Shown here: positions 1-10,800 of the stretch, in pieces | How the letters are laid out: each line of letters starts with the position of its first letter | Position numbering within the stretch: position 1 is the stretch's first letter | Source: Cichorium intybus | Taxonomy: Eukaryota; Streptophyta; Magnoliopsida; Asterales; Asteraceae | Direction: 5' to 3' | Assembly (NCBI GenBank): GCA_023525715.1 | Contig: CM042012.1 | Location: forward strand, 59,795,205-59,859,204 | Length of the DNA: 64,000 bases | Made by a program: the position numbers and the translations under genes | Notes under the pieces: model-generated | The model's input: only the letters and a program-made list of their open reading frames with translations | The model's database searches: none | Told to the model about the DNA's origin: nothing

Positions 1-678
1 AAGTGATGCTACTGAAATCAGAACTATAAATCTAAACAAACATCGAGTAATCGATGGAAATCCCAATTGTGGAATATCTCGATACCGAGTTGATAAAACA
101 AGAGAAAAACTAAATAACTAACCAAAATGTTGATTCCCACTGAAAAATTGACGAAATAGTGCCTTCAGATCCCTCCTTCGCGTCCCGGGATGAGTGAAAA
201 GTCGGACGGGACTCCGGTATTTATAATGGTGCGAATGTAGGGTTTCCGCGTCGCGGCATTGTCTTTCCCGCGTCGCGCGTGTTGCCTTATCCCGACTTTT
301 CGGAGTTTAAAAGTCAAAAACGGAGATTTTATGATTTTTTGACATTGGCGTCGCTAATGTGGAAATTAGCGTCGCTAATATGTGCTTCCAGAAGATTCCT
401 CGCGCGCTTTCGAATTTTGAATCTTAATTTTTCTCTCCTGCAAACATTAGCGACGCTAACCCTTAAAGTTAGCGACGCTAATGTTTGCTGACTTCTTTTT
501 CTTGTCCGTTTTGCTCCGTAACTTCTCCAGAATTGCACTAAAACCCCTGCATTTATACTAAAAACATTTCCAAGCACTTTGGCACAAAAATAAGTGATGT
601 TAGCCAATTAATAAAGATATATTAACTAAAACACGGCTAAATAACGCCTAAAATACTTGATATTACTAGGCGTTATCA
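1..678 (-). mobile_element. Athila-type LTR, left part outside window
   Basis: The segment matches the inner and right parts of the Athila LTRs at 40319-41320 and 45003-46171. Shared features are the 'cgataccgagttgataaaac' block, the sequence around the reiterated GCGTCGCTAA words, and the end ATATTACTAGGCGTTATCA. The LTR ends in CA at 678. It is not followed by the polypurine-like AACACCCCACACTT that follows the left-hand LTRs of the two complete copies. It is therefore the right-hand (5') LTR of a minus-strand element, or a solo LTR. No gene is encoded. Confidence 0.8.
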
Positions 679-869
679 GTAATGCATGAACTAGATACCA
701 ATTTTAAAGAATATGTGAATGGTCTTAATAAAGGCTCAGGTTATAAAGGACTTCATGGATTAAGATCTTTTGATAAAGACTAAATGTATAAGTAGAAAAG
801 AAATGGCTAAAACGTATTATATATAAGTACTAATATGTAGCGAATTGTATAATAATCTATGTAGTGTTT
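679..869. other. Unassigned AT-rich spacer
   Basis: This DNA lies between the Athila LTR end and the first base that aligns with the Gypsy A 3' LTR. If the Athila had simply inserted into the Gypsy A 5' LTR, it should match roughly 6327-6517, but I see no match. I recognise no ORF or motif here. Confidence 0.5.
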
Positions 870-1630
870 ATTGATAATACTTGTAGGAATACGTGATATG
901 TTGATGGTTGACATTTGGATCGCTGCTAGCATACAGTGGTATCAGGTGAGTTACACTAACTTGCTTATTATGTTAACTATGCATGTAATGTGTATATTTG
1001 TGTGTATGCATGTTTATGTTCTTATAATATAAAGATGTGATATGAATTATGTTCTATGTAATGTAACTGACCATGAAGGACCCTAGGGGAGAAGTGGTTC
1101 AGTTGGTTGGTTCCGATGAACCTTCTGGAGAGGGGCCAGCGGCGGAGGTACCGGGGACAGCCCTTCGGGGAACCGGCCCGCACGGAAGAGTTGGTACCAA
1201 CAATATGTGTTTAGGATAATGTGATGATGTATATGTTAAGTTAAGTTATATCTTTGTGTATGTATAACAGTGATACGTGAATGCATGTGATTGATATAAT
1301 ATGTGAGTACTGTGTTTCTCACTAAGCGTTTCCGCTTACCCGTTGAATTCTAACATTTCAGGTTTAAGGGGTATATTTGGAAAGGGACACGGTGTGATCG
1401 CTCCGAACTCGTATCATAATAAAGGGAGGGACCTTCTCAGCAATTTATTATTTTAAGTCTTCCGCTTTTAAATGTTTTATTAATTTTATGTTTTGGTAAC
1501 ACCATTACTACTCTGATATACACCATTTAATTATCTTAAAATGTTTTAAATTATTTAATACTTTTGTTTCCAAAAGTATATTTTAGATTTATTTAATGTT
1601 TTATTATTAAAAGAAAATTAGGGTGTTACA
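870..1630 (+). repeat. Gypsy A 5' LTR, right-hand part
   Basis: The 761 bp align without gaps to 6518-7278. I count about nine substitutions by eye, roughly 1.2 percent. The end is GGGTGTTACA at 1621-1630. Homology stops abruptly at 870 (6518 in the other copy). Confidence 0.85.
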
Positions 1631-1633
1631 AGT

Positions 1634-1645
1634 TGGTATCAGAGC
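1634..1645 (+). other. Gypsy A primer-binding site (tRNA-iMet)
   Basis: TGGTATCAGAGC, three bases after the 5' LTR end, is complementary to the 3' end of plant initiator tRNA-Met, the primer used by most plant Gypsy chromoviruses and Copia elements. Its position fixes element orientation as plus. Confidence 0.9.
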
Positions 1646-4600
1646 ATGGTTTGAGGGATTTAGGCATACATTATTGTGTGTCTAAACTCAAATCAAGGCT
1701 CAAGGAATGTCTTGATAAGAAAATATTTTTAAGAAAAGTCAGTTTCTAACAAAGAAAATGATACGATACGAGCAATCAGCCGGAGTTCAACGGGGGTGAG
1801 TACACTTTGTATTCAATAGTATGATATATGTATGATGAAAAGTTAAAGTGGTATATGATAAGTTTGATAATGGTAATAAATGGAAATGCTATTTAAGCTA
1901 TGTATTGATCCTATATGATGATTTTAAGTACTAATGTCTTATGATGTTAAATGTTAGAATCAGGTGTACACTAAGTGTGCCATGATGATGCTAAGTGATA
2001 TATGATCTAGATACTTGTAGCTTATGTGTTTTAGTACAAGTGTGCAAAGTATGTGAATTGTTATATGAAACTTTATGCTTGGAATGTGATGTGTGTTAGC
2101 AACTTATATGTGTATGCTTGAACTGTTAGGAACCATGTTAGCAACTTACAACATGAATGCCTTAGCTATGCATAACTAGGATCACATAGGCTTAGAATTT
2201 ATTTTTTTTGGCCTTATTGCATGTTCTTTTCTAACTGTTGCTTTAGTGTAGAGTCAACTATTCGAAGGCCTATCTGGTTTGGTGTTATGCATGGTTAGGC
2301 ATACATGATGCATTTTTGCCATCATTTGTGAATAACACGGAACACCGTGAGCTTATAAAGTGTACTCTGAGGACAACCTAAGTATGTTGGTAGTATGTGT
2401 AAGTATGTAGTAGATACCTGCCCAAACTTCTGAATCGGGAACTGATGGTGAAACCAAGACTATGTGTGTATAGTGTGTTAGCAGTGTTATGGCGCGTGTA
2501 TCACTACTGACACATGGTACCCACTATGACTTGGTAGAATCATAAGGTTTTCTGTGAATCAAGCCAGGGGTAATGTGTAGATTAAAACATGCTAGAAGAA
2601 ATAAGATGTTTAATAGTGACCGACGTGTCCTACCTGTAATATAGTGCTAGCATGTTTAATGCTTAAAGTACTTATTAATAATAAGTAGTTATGAGAGTCT
2701 AGATAAGACGACATAGATAAATGTAGCAGAAGTAGTCGAACGTGGAGTTACCGTATCCTCAACACTTCACTGACAGGGTAGGTTGCTGATATTGGAAAAT
2801 TTATGTGAGTCGTCCGAGGATGACACGATCATCTGTAGTACAAAGGACAGAGGTTGTACCCTACAGATGAAGCAAGGAAGAAATGGTCGTCTAGACGACC
2901 AAACGAGTGAGAGCGACAATAATAGGAACATACCATGTATTGGAAGGTGGGAACAATCATATTTCCCCGACCTATATTAGATTAGGCAGAGTAGCAAAGG
3001 GGTTAAGGACTCGATGACTCGTGAAAGTTTTCAGATTAATGCTAATGGAAGCATGGCGGTAGTAAAAGCAGCTATGGATGACCTCTCTAGTTGTAGAGAT
3101 CTTAGATGAAGGGGTGTCAAGTTGATCATTGATAATCAAGCTAGCAATATCATGATATGATTGAAAGTGAACAATGTGAGGATCAGGTTTGAACCTAAGT
3201 GGGGGAGAACTCATCATCCATGGTGAAAGAAAGACAAGGCAATAGGGTGAGTCCGAGTTGATTGATGAAATCGCAGACAAGAGAGTTAAATCCATGAATG
3301 CAGGGAGTGAAACCCTTGTAGCAGGACTCGTGTTAGAAGACTAGAACGTAAATAGAAACAGTGGATGGATGAGTCAATAGACGCCATAAGAAGCAAAAGG
3401 AAAGGAATAAAACCCTAGTGCCAGTACACCTAGATACGCCTAAACTCAGGAGTTTTAGAGTTGAAGCGAGCATCCTACATTAGCTTTAAGCTCATAAGGC
3501 AGGGATAGCACTCGAACCTTAATATTAGAATGATAAAAATAGTAATAACAAGTTTTGAAAAAGCTATATAATAACATATATAATGAAATAAATGTTTTGT
3601 TAGTAATGACTTAATAATTGAATAGCCTAAAGAGTGATTTTGGAAAATATGTTTTAAACAAAGGACAAGGTCACATAAGATTCAAGAACCACCATAAGGG
3701 ATTTCAAAATTAGTTTTACGTATAAGACCAAACTTATTTTCAAGTCTAGGAAATGTTAAACAGACTTTTTCAACTAATAGATTTTCAACGATTATGTCAA
3801 GGTAACATTGTTTTATGACACATTATGTTTTGCTGATACAATTAAAATAATAAAACCATGCTAAAGGGGATTTAACTCAGTTATTTTCATTACAATACCA
3901 TTATATTTTCATATGTTGACAGATCAATTGATGTTTCACCAAACAATGAATCAAACATTTTCGCTTTACAAACGTTTTGTGGGTTACCTTTGTATCTTAC
4001 AGGTCAAAATTTCAAATCTAAGATTAAAATTTGAACATATAACGTTTTTTCATGAAACGAAAAGTATAAGTCATACAAGGTACAGTTTAAGTATACCTTA
4101 CCATAATGAACATTTTGTTAAGTAAAGTAACGAAGTACTTATGTCATACCATAAGTTAACGAAATATTTTCAAGCCTTGAATATGATAATAGTTTTGAAT
4201 AATGATTTATGTTAAATAACCCCTTGACTGACACAATTTTTGCCCATAAAGTATCGAACTAATATATTGAAGATAAGTTATTAAAAGAGGTTGTAAGCTA
4301 TTATTAGAATGGTGTGTGTGTAGCACCAGACGAAAAGTTAGGTTACTAAGTTATAGGAGTGGTAGTATGTAGTCTAATTAATCTAAAAGATAAGATATAG
4401 GGAGCACTTTAACCCTTGTGTCATCTAGTAGGATTCGAGGGATTTTTCCTCTTTGAGAGAGTTAGATGAAGTCTGCGTCGTGAAAAGTGTCCAAGAGCCA
4501 AGTTCCAGTTAAGTGATTTCGTGAAGGAACAAGGTGTACATCTTGTTCCGGTGAAAGTTTCTTAAGGATGAGGGCATAGGTTGTTCAACTCAAAGTGATG

Positions 4601-5007
4601 GATAGAGGGAGGGGGTTCTCTGAGACGCATAAGGAAATGTTGTAGGCACGAGTTATAGGATTCAAGGTAGTTGGGACGATATCCTCCTTATTAGAATATT
4701 CACAGAGTATCAGTAAGACTCATGCTTCAATATACCTTTTAATACTATTAGAAGGAAGAAAGTCCAAAATCCGATCTACAACGGCACACCAGGGAATGCT
4801 AGTGGTATGTGTAAAGCTGTGAAGGCAAGTAATTTTAGGATTTATAAGTTTCAGGTTAAAGATAAGGATAACCTAAGTGAAGCTTTCAAAGGTATGAAGC
4901 AGTTTAGACGAGCGGGGAAGCTTAAGCCAGTAATGAAGTAGTTGAATGACCTGGTGAGTCAGAAGCTGAATCGTAGACTAGTAATTTCGAGGACGAAATT
5001 TTTATAA
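1646..5007 (+). other. Gypsy A internal region, no intact ORF
   Basis: About 3.4 kb between the primer-binding site and the polypurine tract. No reading frame longer than about 100 codons exists on either strand, and I recognise no gag, protease, RT, RNase H or integrase motif. The last 60 bases retain a FEDEIF-like chromovirus carboxy terminus. The element resembles a large retrotransposon derivative that depends on a related autonomous copy. It could equally be a heavily decayed normal element. Confidence 0.6.
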
Positions 5008-5018
5008 GTGGGGGAGAG
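5008..5018 (+). other. Gypsy A polypurine tract
   Basis: GTGGGGGAGAG, immediately upstream of the 3' LTR start at 5020, is the purine run expected to prime plus-strand synthesis. Confidence 0.8.
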
Positions 5019-5019
5019 T

Positions 5020-7278
5020 TGTAACGCCCCGATTTTTATTTTAACGTTTTATTTTAGTGTTAATTAATTATTTCTTTGATTTCTATTTTAGGATAACGAT
5101 TAAATGTATTTAGTATAAATTAGAAAAAATAATTATAAGAAATTATAATTATAATAATTGATAATAATCATAATAATCTAGATAATGACTTAAAAAGAAA
5201 TAAAATTCGGTGGAAGGACCTATTATGTCAATAAGAGAAACTAAATTACTAAACTAATTGTTTTAGGGGTTTAAAGTGTTATTATGGAAAGTATGAGGAT
5301 CATAGTGAAAATCTTGTAATTCCTTGCAAGAAAACCGACGGGATGGAGAAGAGGTTTCGGCCGATCAATTCCATCCTTTAACTTGACAACTTAAACCCCA
5401 ATTAAACAAATTAATATCAGCGATTAAAAACCTAGGTTCCTCCTTGTGATCCGTTCCATATTATCGCGACAGAGAAAGAGAAAGTCGAGAAGAGCTAAGC
5501 AATTGACGGAGACTCGATGGAGAGGGAGACGACCATGGCGAGGCCGTGATCGGAATTTTGGGCAGCAAGAAGAAAGAGGTTGTGATCGGAGGGCTGTTAT
5601 GAGCGGGAAGGAAGGAGAAGCAACCGTAGCGGCCGTGAAAACGCATCAAGATCGTAAGTTTATTTCTCGTCATTGCTGTTTTCTCCTTCTGTCGATTACC
5701 ATCAAGAACCGACAGCCAAGTTGCTGTCGGATAACCACCCTTGTCCCCCCACAGCACGACCACGTATGGTGGCTGTGATCGATTACTTCTTTTCAGTCCC
5801 ATGTCTTAGGTTTGATTATAGAATCACTAATATGTTGGATTGTTTGGTTTGGCTTTCGTGAGGTTGTTTAGCATCATATTAAGACCACCGTATCACCACC
5901 ACCGAGTGGTCGTTGTGGTAGTCCAAATTTCCAGCCTTGAGGTTAGTGGTTTGAGGCTTGGTGGATGGTGTTGCAAACCTAAATCCAAGAACAAGTTATG
6001 ATTTTTGTGAGCGACAAAAATTGCCATCTGATAGCCATTTGTTCAATTGCATGTTTTAATAATCCGTAAAAGTCTTAATATGTATCATGATGTAAATAAT
6101 CAGAAATCATGTATTAAGACCTTTGAAGAAGAGTGTGTATACTATAGAGAATAAACTAGGTAAACATGTTAGGAGTTGTAAAACATGCATAAAGTTCGTA
6201 ACAGATTATGTACATAAACTTGCAGCTCATTTTACGGAGAATCGGGACAGAATCTGAGAAAAACCCGTGACACATGAGTCGTGCGAAAGCGAGTCTACTT
6301 TCCAGAAAGGTATATAACGTTTAGTTTGGAATTACAGTTCGAAATTTATGATCTGAACACTGACAAGGGGTCTAAAACGGCTAAATTGGAAAAATACATA
6401 AATGTGCCGTATTATGTTCATAAGTCATTAAGACGTCAGGAATCAGATAGTTGGACATATTTCACATGTTTTAAGAAGTTTATAAAGTCGTTTGCTGGTT
6501 TTATAAGTATGAGCTTAATTGATAATACTTGTAGGAATACGTGATATGTTGATGGTTGACATTTGGATCGCTGCTAGCATACAGTGGTATCAGGTGAGTT
6601 ACACTAACTTGCTTATTATGTTAACTGTGCATGTAATGTGTATATTTGTGTGTATGCATGTTTATGTTCTTATAATATAAAGATGTGATATGAATTATGT
6701 TCTATGTAATGTAACTGACCATGAAGGACCCTAGGGGAGAAGTGGTTCAGTTGGCTAGTTCCGATGAACCTTCTGGAGAGGGGCCAGCGGCGGTGGTACC
6801 GGGGACAGCCTTTCGGGGAACCGGCCCGCACGGAAGAGTTGGTACCAACAATATGTGTTTAGGATAATGTGATGATGTATATGTTAAGTTAAGTTATATC
6901 TTTATGTATGTATAACAGTGATACGTGAATGCATGTGATTGGTATAATATGTGAGTACTGTGTTTCTCGCTAAGCGTTTCCGCTTACCCGTTGAATTCTA
7001 ACATTTCAGGTTTAAGGGGTATATTTGGAAAGGGACACGGTGTGATCGCTCCGAACTCGTATCATAATAAAGGGAGGGACCTTCTCAGCAATTTATTATT
7101 TTAAGTCTTCCGCTTTCAAATGTTTTATTAATTTTATGTTTTGGTAACACCATTACTACTCTGATATACACCATTTAATTATCTTAAAATGTTTTAAATT
7201 ATTTAATACTTTTGTTTCCAAAAGTATATTTTAGATTTATTTAATGTTTTATTATTAAAAGAAAATTAGGGTGTTACA
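5020..7278 (+). repeat. Gypsy A 3' LTR (2259 bp)
   Basis: Starts TGTAACGCCCC at 5020 and ends GGGTGTTACA at 7278. The middle part (about 5330-6050) looks like a leader region. A 110-codon Arg/Lys-rich frame at 5446-5778 and a donor-like ATCGTAAG near 5650 are visible, but there is no recognisable protein domain and I do not call a gene. Only the last 761 bp have a counterpart in the 5' LTR. Confidence 0.85.
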
Positions 7279-7419
7279 GGATGCCGATGCTGTCAGAGCT
7301 TGAGAGAGTCTGGAGTATTTAAGGCACTCAATCATAGGACGAATACCTTCAGTGTAGAGAGTTGAATCCAGATTGATGATCATGTTCTGGTTTGACTTGA
7401 TCTTCAGCATGGTGGTCAT
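7279..7419 (-). pseudogene. SIRE-1 env-like ORF3, first 47 codons only
   Basis: The minus-strand ATG at 7419-7417 opens a frame with no stop for 47 codons, up to the Gypsy A LTR junction at 7279. The segment around DSTLYTEGIRPMIECLKYS aligns with DTKLYPKPIDALIEFLKHS in the ORF3 copy that starts at 32821. SIRE elements are known to carry an env-like ORF between pol and the 3' LTR, and this is that ORF's N terminus, disrupted by the Gypsy insertion. A TATA box lies about 97 bases upstream. The protein's role is unknown, and 'env-like' is a positional label. The rest of the ORF is not in the window. Confidence 0.7.
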
Positions 7420-7515
7420 TGTTGAGAGCTTGAGAGAGACAAATGCTTGAGAGAAAACATGAAAGCCTTGTGGAGTGTTTGTGAGCAGTAAAGAGAGAGA
7501 AACTGCCGAAAAGTC

Positions 7516-7523
7516 TTTTATAT
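7516..7523 (-). promoter_or_regulatory. TATA box upstream of SIRE-1 ORF3
   Basis: ATATAAAA on the minus strand lies about 97 bases before the ORF3 ATG and is followed by a pyrimidine-rich leader. The related ORF3 at 32821 also has a TATA element, at 115 bases. This suggests ORF3 is transcribed from its own promoter. No transcript evidence is available. Confidence 0.55.
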
Positions 7524-8448
7524 GTGTGGGAAATCAAGTAGAGAGAGAAAATCCCAAGAAAATCGATTCCGTTTCCCCAAATATCGTCCATATCATGATG
7601 AGTTGCCCCCAATTTCGCTCTGTCAGGCTCGTGAAAAGCGATAAATCTGTTGAAGAGTCTGTGATGTTGTAACTGATGCGTGTTCATGGCGTCATATCAA
7701 TTTCAAAAATTCGCGCCTGTCGACTCTTTTACGCCAAGTGTGTTTCAAAATAAAACCTTATCACCAAGAAACTAGAGTTAGAAAAATCAATAATGATTTT
7801 CGTGCAAGAGTGTGCCAATAAAAAGAAATAAATCAATATAAATATCTGGGAAATCTGTGATGTCGGAATGACATGAAAGCAGATGGATCCCGGGAAACGA
7901 TCTCTTCCTTCGGAATCAAGAGAGATTCGGAAGTGCTTGTGTGGTTTCCCGATGAATTACGATCATGTGATTTTTGAGAATCATTGAAAGGCGTCTTTTT
8001 AAGAGTTTGGTTCCTTTTGGGTTGGTTTGGCTTCCAATCAGATTCCGAAACTTGATATAAGTTCGGAATCGGAAGGAAGTACTTGTTTGACCAGTGTAGT
8101 CATTAAGAACAAGTATGGTGAGGTATTTTAAGGTGACTTTGGGAAGTGTGGAAATCTTAAGAAAAATAAAAACTGGATCTTATGGGTAGAAATAACTTTG
8201 GTCTAGTATATTTCATTAAGATCACTCAGAAAATGAAAAAATTTGAGATTTCTCAATTTGAATCCGTCAATTCTTGGTACGTGATATGATTTTTGGGTCT
8301 CATTCGGAAATGTGGTTAAAACAATTCCGAAATCATTAACACAGTTATTGTTCGTAATTAAGGCGCAATTAAGGCTGTAAAAGTTCGTAATTACTCCAAA
8401 AAGTGAATTAATCACCATAATTGGGAAGATAAACCGGTATTTTCCTAC
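7524..8448. other. Divergent intergenic region of SIRE-1
   Basis: About 0.9 kb between the ORF3 promoter (leftward) and the Agenet-gene promoter (rightward). There is no convincing ORF. The words TTCGGAA and TTCCGAA recur often, as in other SIRE-derived DNA in this window. Confidence 0.5.
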
Positions 8449-8456
8449 CTATAAAA
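8449..8456 (+). promoter_or_regulatory. TATA box of the Agenet-domain gene
   Basis: CTATAAAA lies 63 bases upstream of the ATG at 8519. The intervening leader is purine-rich with no other ATG. Confidence 0.6.
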
Positions 8457-8518
8457 GGAACACACGTTAAGAGAAAAAACATACACCAGAAAAAGAATTT
8501 AGAAAGAAAAACACACAG

Positions 8519-8936
8519 ATGGCTCAGCGTCCCTACAACCGCTACGACAAAGTCGAAGTCAAGATGCAAGACGACGAGTACGCTGGCGGTGTCTACGGTG
8601 GCGTTGTCACTGGAGTTTGGAATCACCGCTATGAGGTGAAGATGACCACCCTCTTTGATGGCGAGACTAGTGGGCCTATGATGGTCCATACGAGCTATCC
8701 TTTCCTACAGCCTGTCCCACCAAAAATTTTGGTGGAGTATAAACAGTTCGACCTCATAGAGGTCTGGCACAGGAAGGGGATGGTGGCCGGCGGCAATCTC
8801 TCGCACAACCCCCTACAACCAGTATCATGTGATGCTGGTTGATGGAACGCGGCTCTTCGTGGATGAGAGTGAGCTGCGTATCCACCAGGCCTTCCATCTC
8901 GGTGATCCCCCCATGTGGCACTATTATAAACTTTAG
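8519..8936 (+). pseudogene. Agenet/Tudor-like domain protein, one frameshift
   Basis: The plus-strand ATG follows a TATA box and a 5' leader. The first frame (107 codons) has a Tudor-like unit around YDKVEVKMQDDEYAGGVY and YEVKMTTLFDGETSGP, then FDLIEVWHRK. After a one-base gain in a G run near 8778 the homology continues in another frame (RGWWPAAISRT, then VMLVDGTRLFVDESELRIHQ) to a stop at 8936. This gives two Agenet repeats and about 139 codons in all. Plant Agenet proteins bind chromatin or RNA ligands. The gene lies on the strand opposite SIRE-1, between pol and ORF3, where no canonical retrotransposon gene belongs, so it looks captured. The Agenet call is from motif recognition. Whether the frameshift is shared by other copies is unknown. 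Confidence 0.65.
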
Positions 8937-9355
8937 GAAGATGATGTATTTTCTCTTTTGATGTTCTGTATTCTCTTCCTTTAGATTAATGAAAAGTTGT
9001 CATCTTTTGTCTCTTGATTCTTCTCTACAAACAGTAAACAAAGAAAGCATAGAAAAGTCTTTTTGATGTTTTAATAATAAGAAATAAAAGAAAGTATATT
9101 TTGGGGGATTTTAAATAAAATAAAGTAAGTAAAAATAAACAGATATTGAAGAAAATAGTGAAGATAGGAAAAAAATTGAGAATAAAAAAAATTAAAATAG
9201 GGCAACAAAACAAAAAAAATAAAAACAAAAACAAAACAAGAATAAAAAATAAATAAATAAACTAAGTGTACAAAAAGGATATACACAGCCATTCCGAAGC
9301 CATTGAATTTCAGTGCGATACCGAGGCAATCCGAATTTCGGAACTAGTCAGAATG
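8937..9355. other. 3' flank of Agenet gene and A-rich tract
   Basis: After the Agenet stop there is a possible polyadenylation region (ATTAATGAAAAG near 8985), then about 200 bases of A-rich, nearly homopurine DNA on the plus strand (9070-9260). Open frames on the minus strand here are low-complexity Phe/Leu/Ile runs and are not genes. SIRE-1 pol ends at 9356. Confidence 0.6.
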
Positions 9356-9945
9356 CTAGACAGATTTCGGAACGGATTCAGCTTCCATCATTCCAAGTCC
9401 TTGTAATATCCGATTGAAAGTAGGTTCAGGTAAGGCCTTGGTGAAAATATCTACCAATTGATCTGCTGACCGGACAAAGTGAATTTCAATGTTACCATCT
9501 TCATCATAATCCTTAATGAAGTGGTATCTGAGTGCAATGTGCTTTGTCTTTGAATGCACTGGATTGTGACAAATCCGAGCCGCACTTTCGGAGTCACAGC
9601 AAAGAGGAATACGTTTCATGCTAATTCCATAGTCTCTCAGTTGGTTTTGAATCCAAATAATCTGAAAAGTACAAGAAGCAGCTGCAATGTATTCTGCTTC
9701 AGCTGTGGAGAGTGAAACACATGTCTGTTTTCTAGACTGCTAGCTCACAAGCTTGCCATCTAGTAGCTGACATCCTCCTGAAGTACTTTTTCGATCTAAT
9801 CCACAACCACCAAGATCTGCATCTGAGAAGGCTTGTACGAAAAAGCCGGATCCTGAGGGATACCACAGTCCGAGTGAAGTTGTCCTCTTCAGATATCGGA
9901 ATATGTTTTTAACAGCTGTGAGGTGTAGCTCTCTTGGATTTCCTG
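9356..9945 (-). pseudogene. SIRE-1 RNase H domain
   Basis: This C-terminal part of the Copia polyprotein would degrade the RNA strand of the RNA-DNA hybrid. Motifs in order are AFSDADLGG, STSGGCQLLDGKLVS, STAEAEYIAAASCT, CCDSESAARICHNP and KHIALRYHFI, then a pol end at SVPKSV. A TAG at 9740-9742 replaces the Trp normally found in the LVSWQSRKQ motif. The frame differs from the RT frame, with a frameshift near 9945 between ARYQ and GNPREL. The following DNA is non-coding. It is inactive as read. Confidence 0.85.
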
Positions 9946-10800
9946 ATATCTAGCACAATAACATACAACAAACATAATGTCAGGTCGACTACAAGTAAGG
10001 TAAAGAAGTGAACCTGTCATTTGTCGATAAAGTGTGATGTCTGCTGCAGGTTTCTCCAGAGAAGGAGTGAGTTTAGTTCCGAATGCCATCAGAACCTTGA
10101 CTATTGAGTCTCCTATCATTCTTAATTTCTCTAGAAGTGAATTGGTGTAGGCTTCTTGATTTATGAAGATTCCTTCTGAACTTTGTCTGATGTTGAGGCC
10201 TAGGAAGAAGTTGATTGTGCCCATTGAACTCATCTCAAATTTTGTTTCCATCAGTTTTCGGAACTCAGCTGTTAAGCTTGGATGAGTGGATCTGAAAATG
10301 ATGTCATCAACGTAGATTTGAACGATCATGAGATGGTTGCCCTCCTTGCGAAAGAAGGTTGGATCAACAGACCCTTGCTTGAATTTTGACTGCTTGAGAA
10401 AACGAGTCAATGTTTCGTACCATGCTCTTGGAGCTTGCTTCAGACCATAAACCGCCTTATCCAGAACGTAACAATGATCTGGATGCTTGTTGTTGACAAA
10501 ACCTGGTGGTTGCTCGACATAAACTGTTTCTTCTAGTTCACCATTCAGAAATGCACACTTAACGTCCATTTGGTAAACATCAAAGCCCTTGTGTGCTGCA
10601 TACGCCAGGAAGATCCGAACAGATTCCAATCTAGTAATTGGTGCAAAAGTCTCTTCATAGTTGATTCCTTCTTCTTGGCAATATCCTTTAACCACCAATC
10701 GAGCTTTATTCCAAATAACGTTTCCTTCTTTGTCTAGCTTGTTTCGGAACACCCATTTCATTCCGAGAACAGATGTTTTTTCCGGAGTTGGAACTAATCT
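9889..10800 (-). pseudogene. SIRE-1 reverse transcriptase domain
   Basis: A continuous minus-strand frame of 290 codons from the first Met (more from 10800). It shows MKWVFRNKLD, YEETFAPITRLESVRI, QMDVKCAFLNGELEE, VYGLKQAPRAWYE, the catalytic YVDDIIF near 10315, and MTGSLLYLTCSRPDIMF. This is the Copia RT core that copies element RNA into DNA. A TAG at 10801-10803 cuts it off from the upstream integrase linker, at a position where the second SIRE copy has the same stop. The frame ends in a frameshift into RNase H. Confidence 0.9.

Larger units (their letters stand above)
870..7278 (+). mobile_element. Gypsy A: Tekay-like chromovirus derivative without intact genes
   Basis: An LTR retrotransposon read on the plus strand. 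It has a partial 5' LTR (870-1630), a tRNA-iMet primer-binding site at 1634, about 3.4 kb of internal DNA with no long ORF, a purine-rich tract before 5020, and a 2259-bp 3' LTR (5020-7278) of form TGTAAC...GTTACA. Just before the purine tract, 'tttcgaggacgaaattttta' matches the usual end of a chromovirus polyprotein (FEDEIF-like). Assignment to Tekay/Del rests on that end and on the long TGTAACGCC-type LTR. The 3' end lies exactly inside ORF3 of SIRE-1, so this insertion is younger than SIRE-1. The target duplication cannot be tested because the 5' end is lost or outside the window. Confidence 0.75.

Noticed and set aside
5446..5861. Overlapping Arg/Lys- and Ser-rich frames in the Gypsy A LTR
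   Set aside because: They lie wholly inside the LTR leader, overlap on both strands, and match no domain.
9025..9292. Two minus-strand frames rich in Phe and Leu that look like membrane proteins
   Set aside because: They are translations of an A-rich low-complexity tract.
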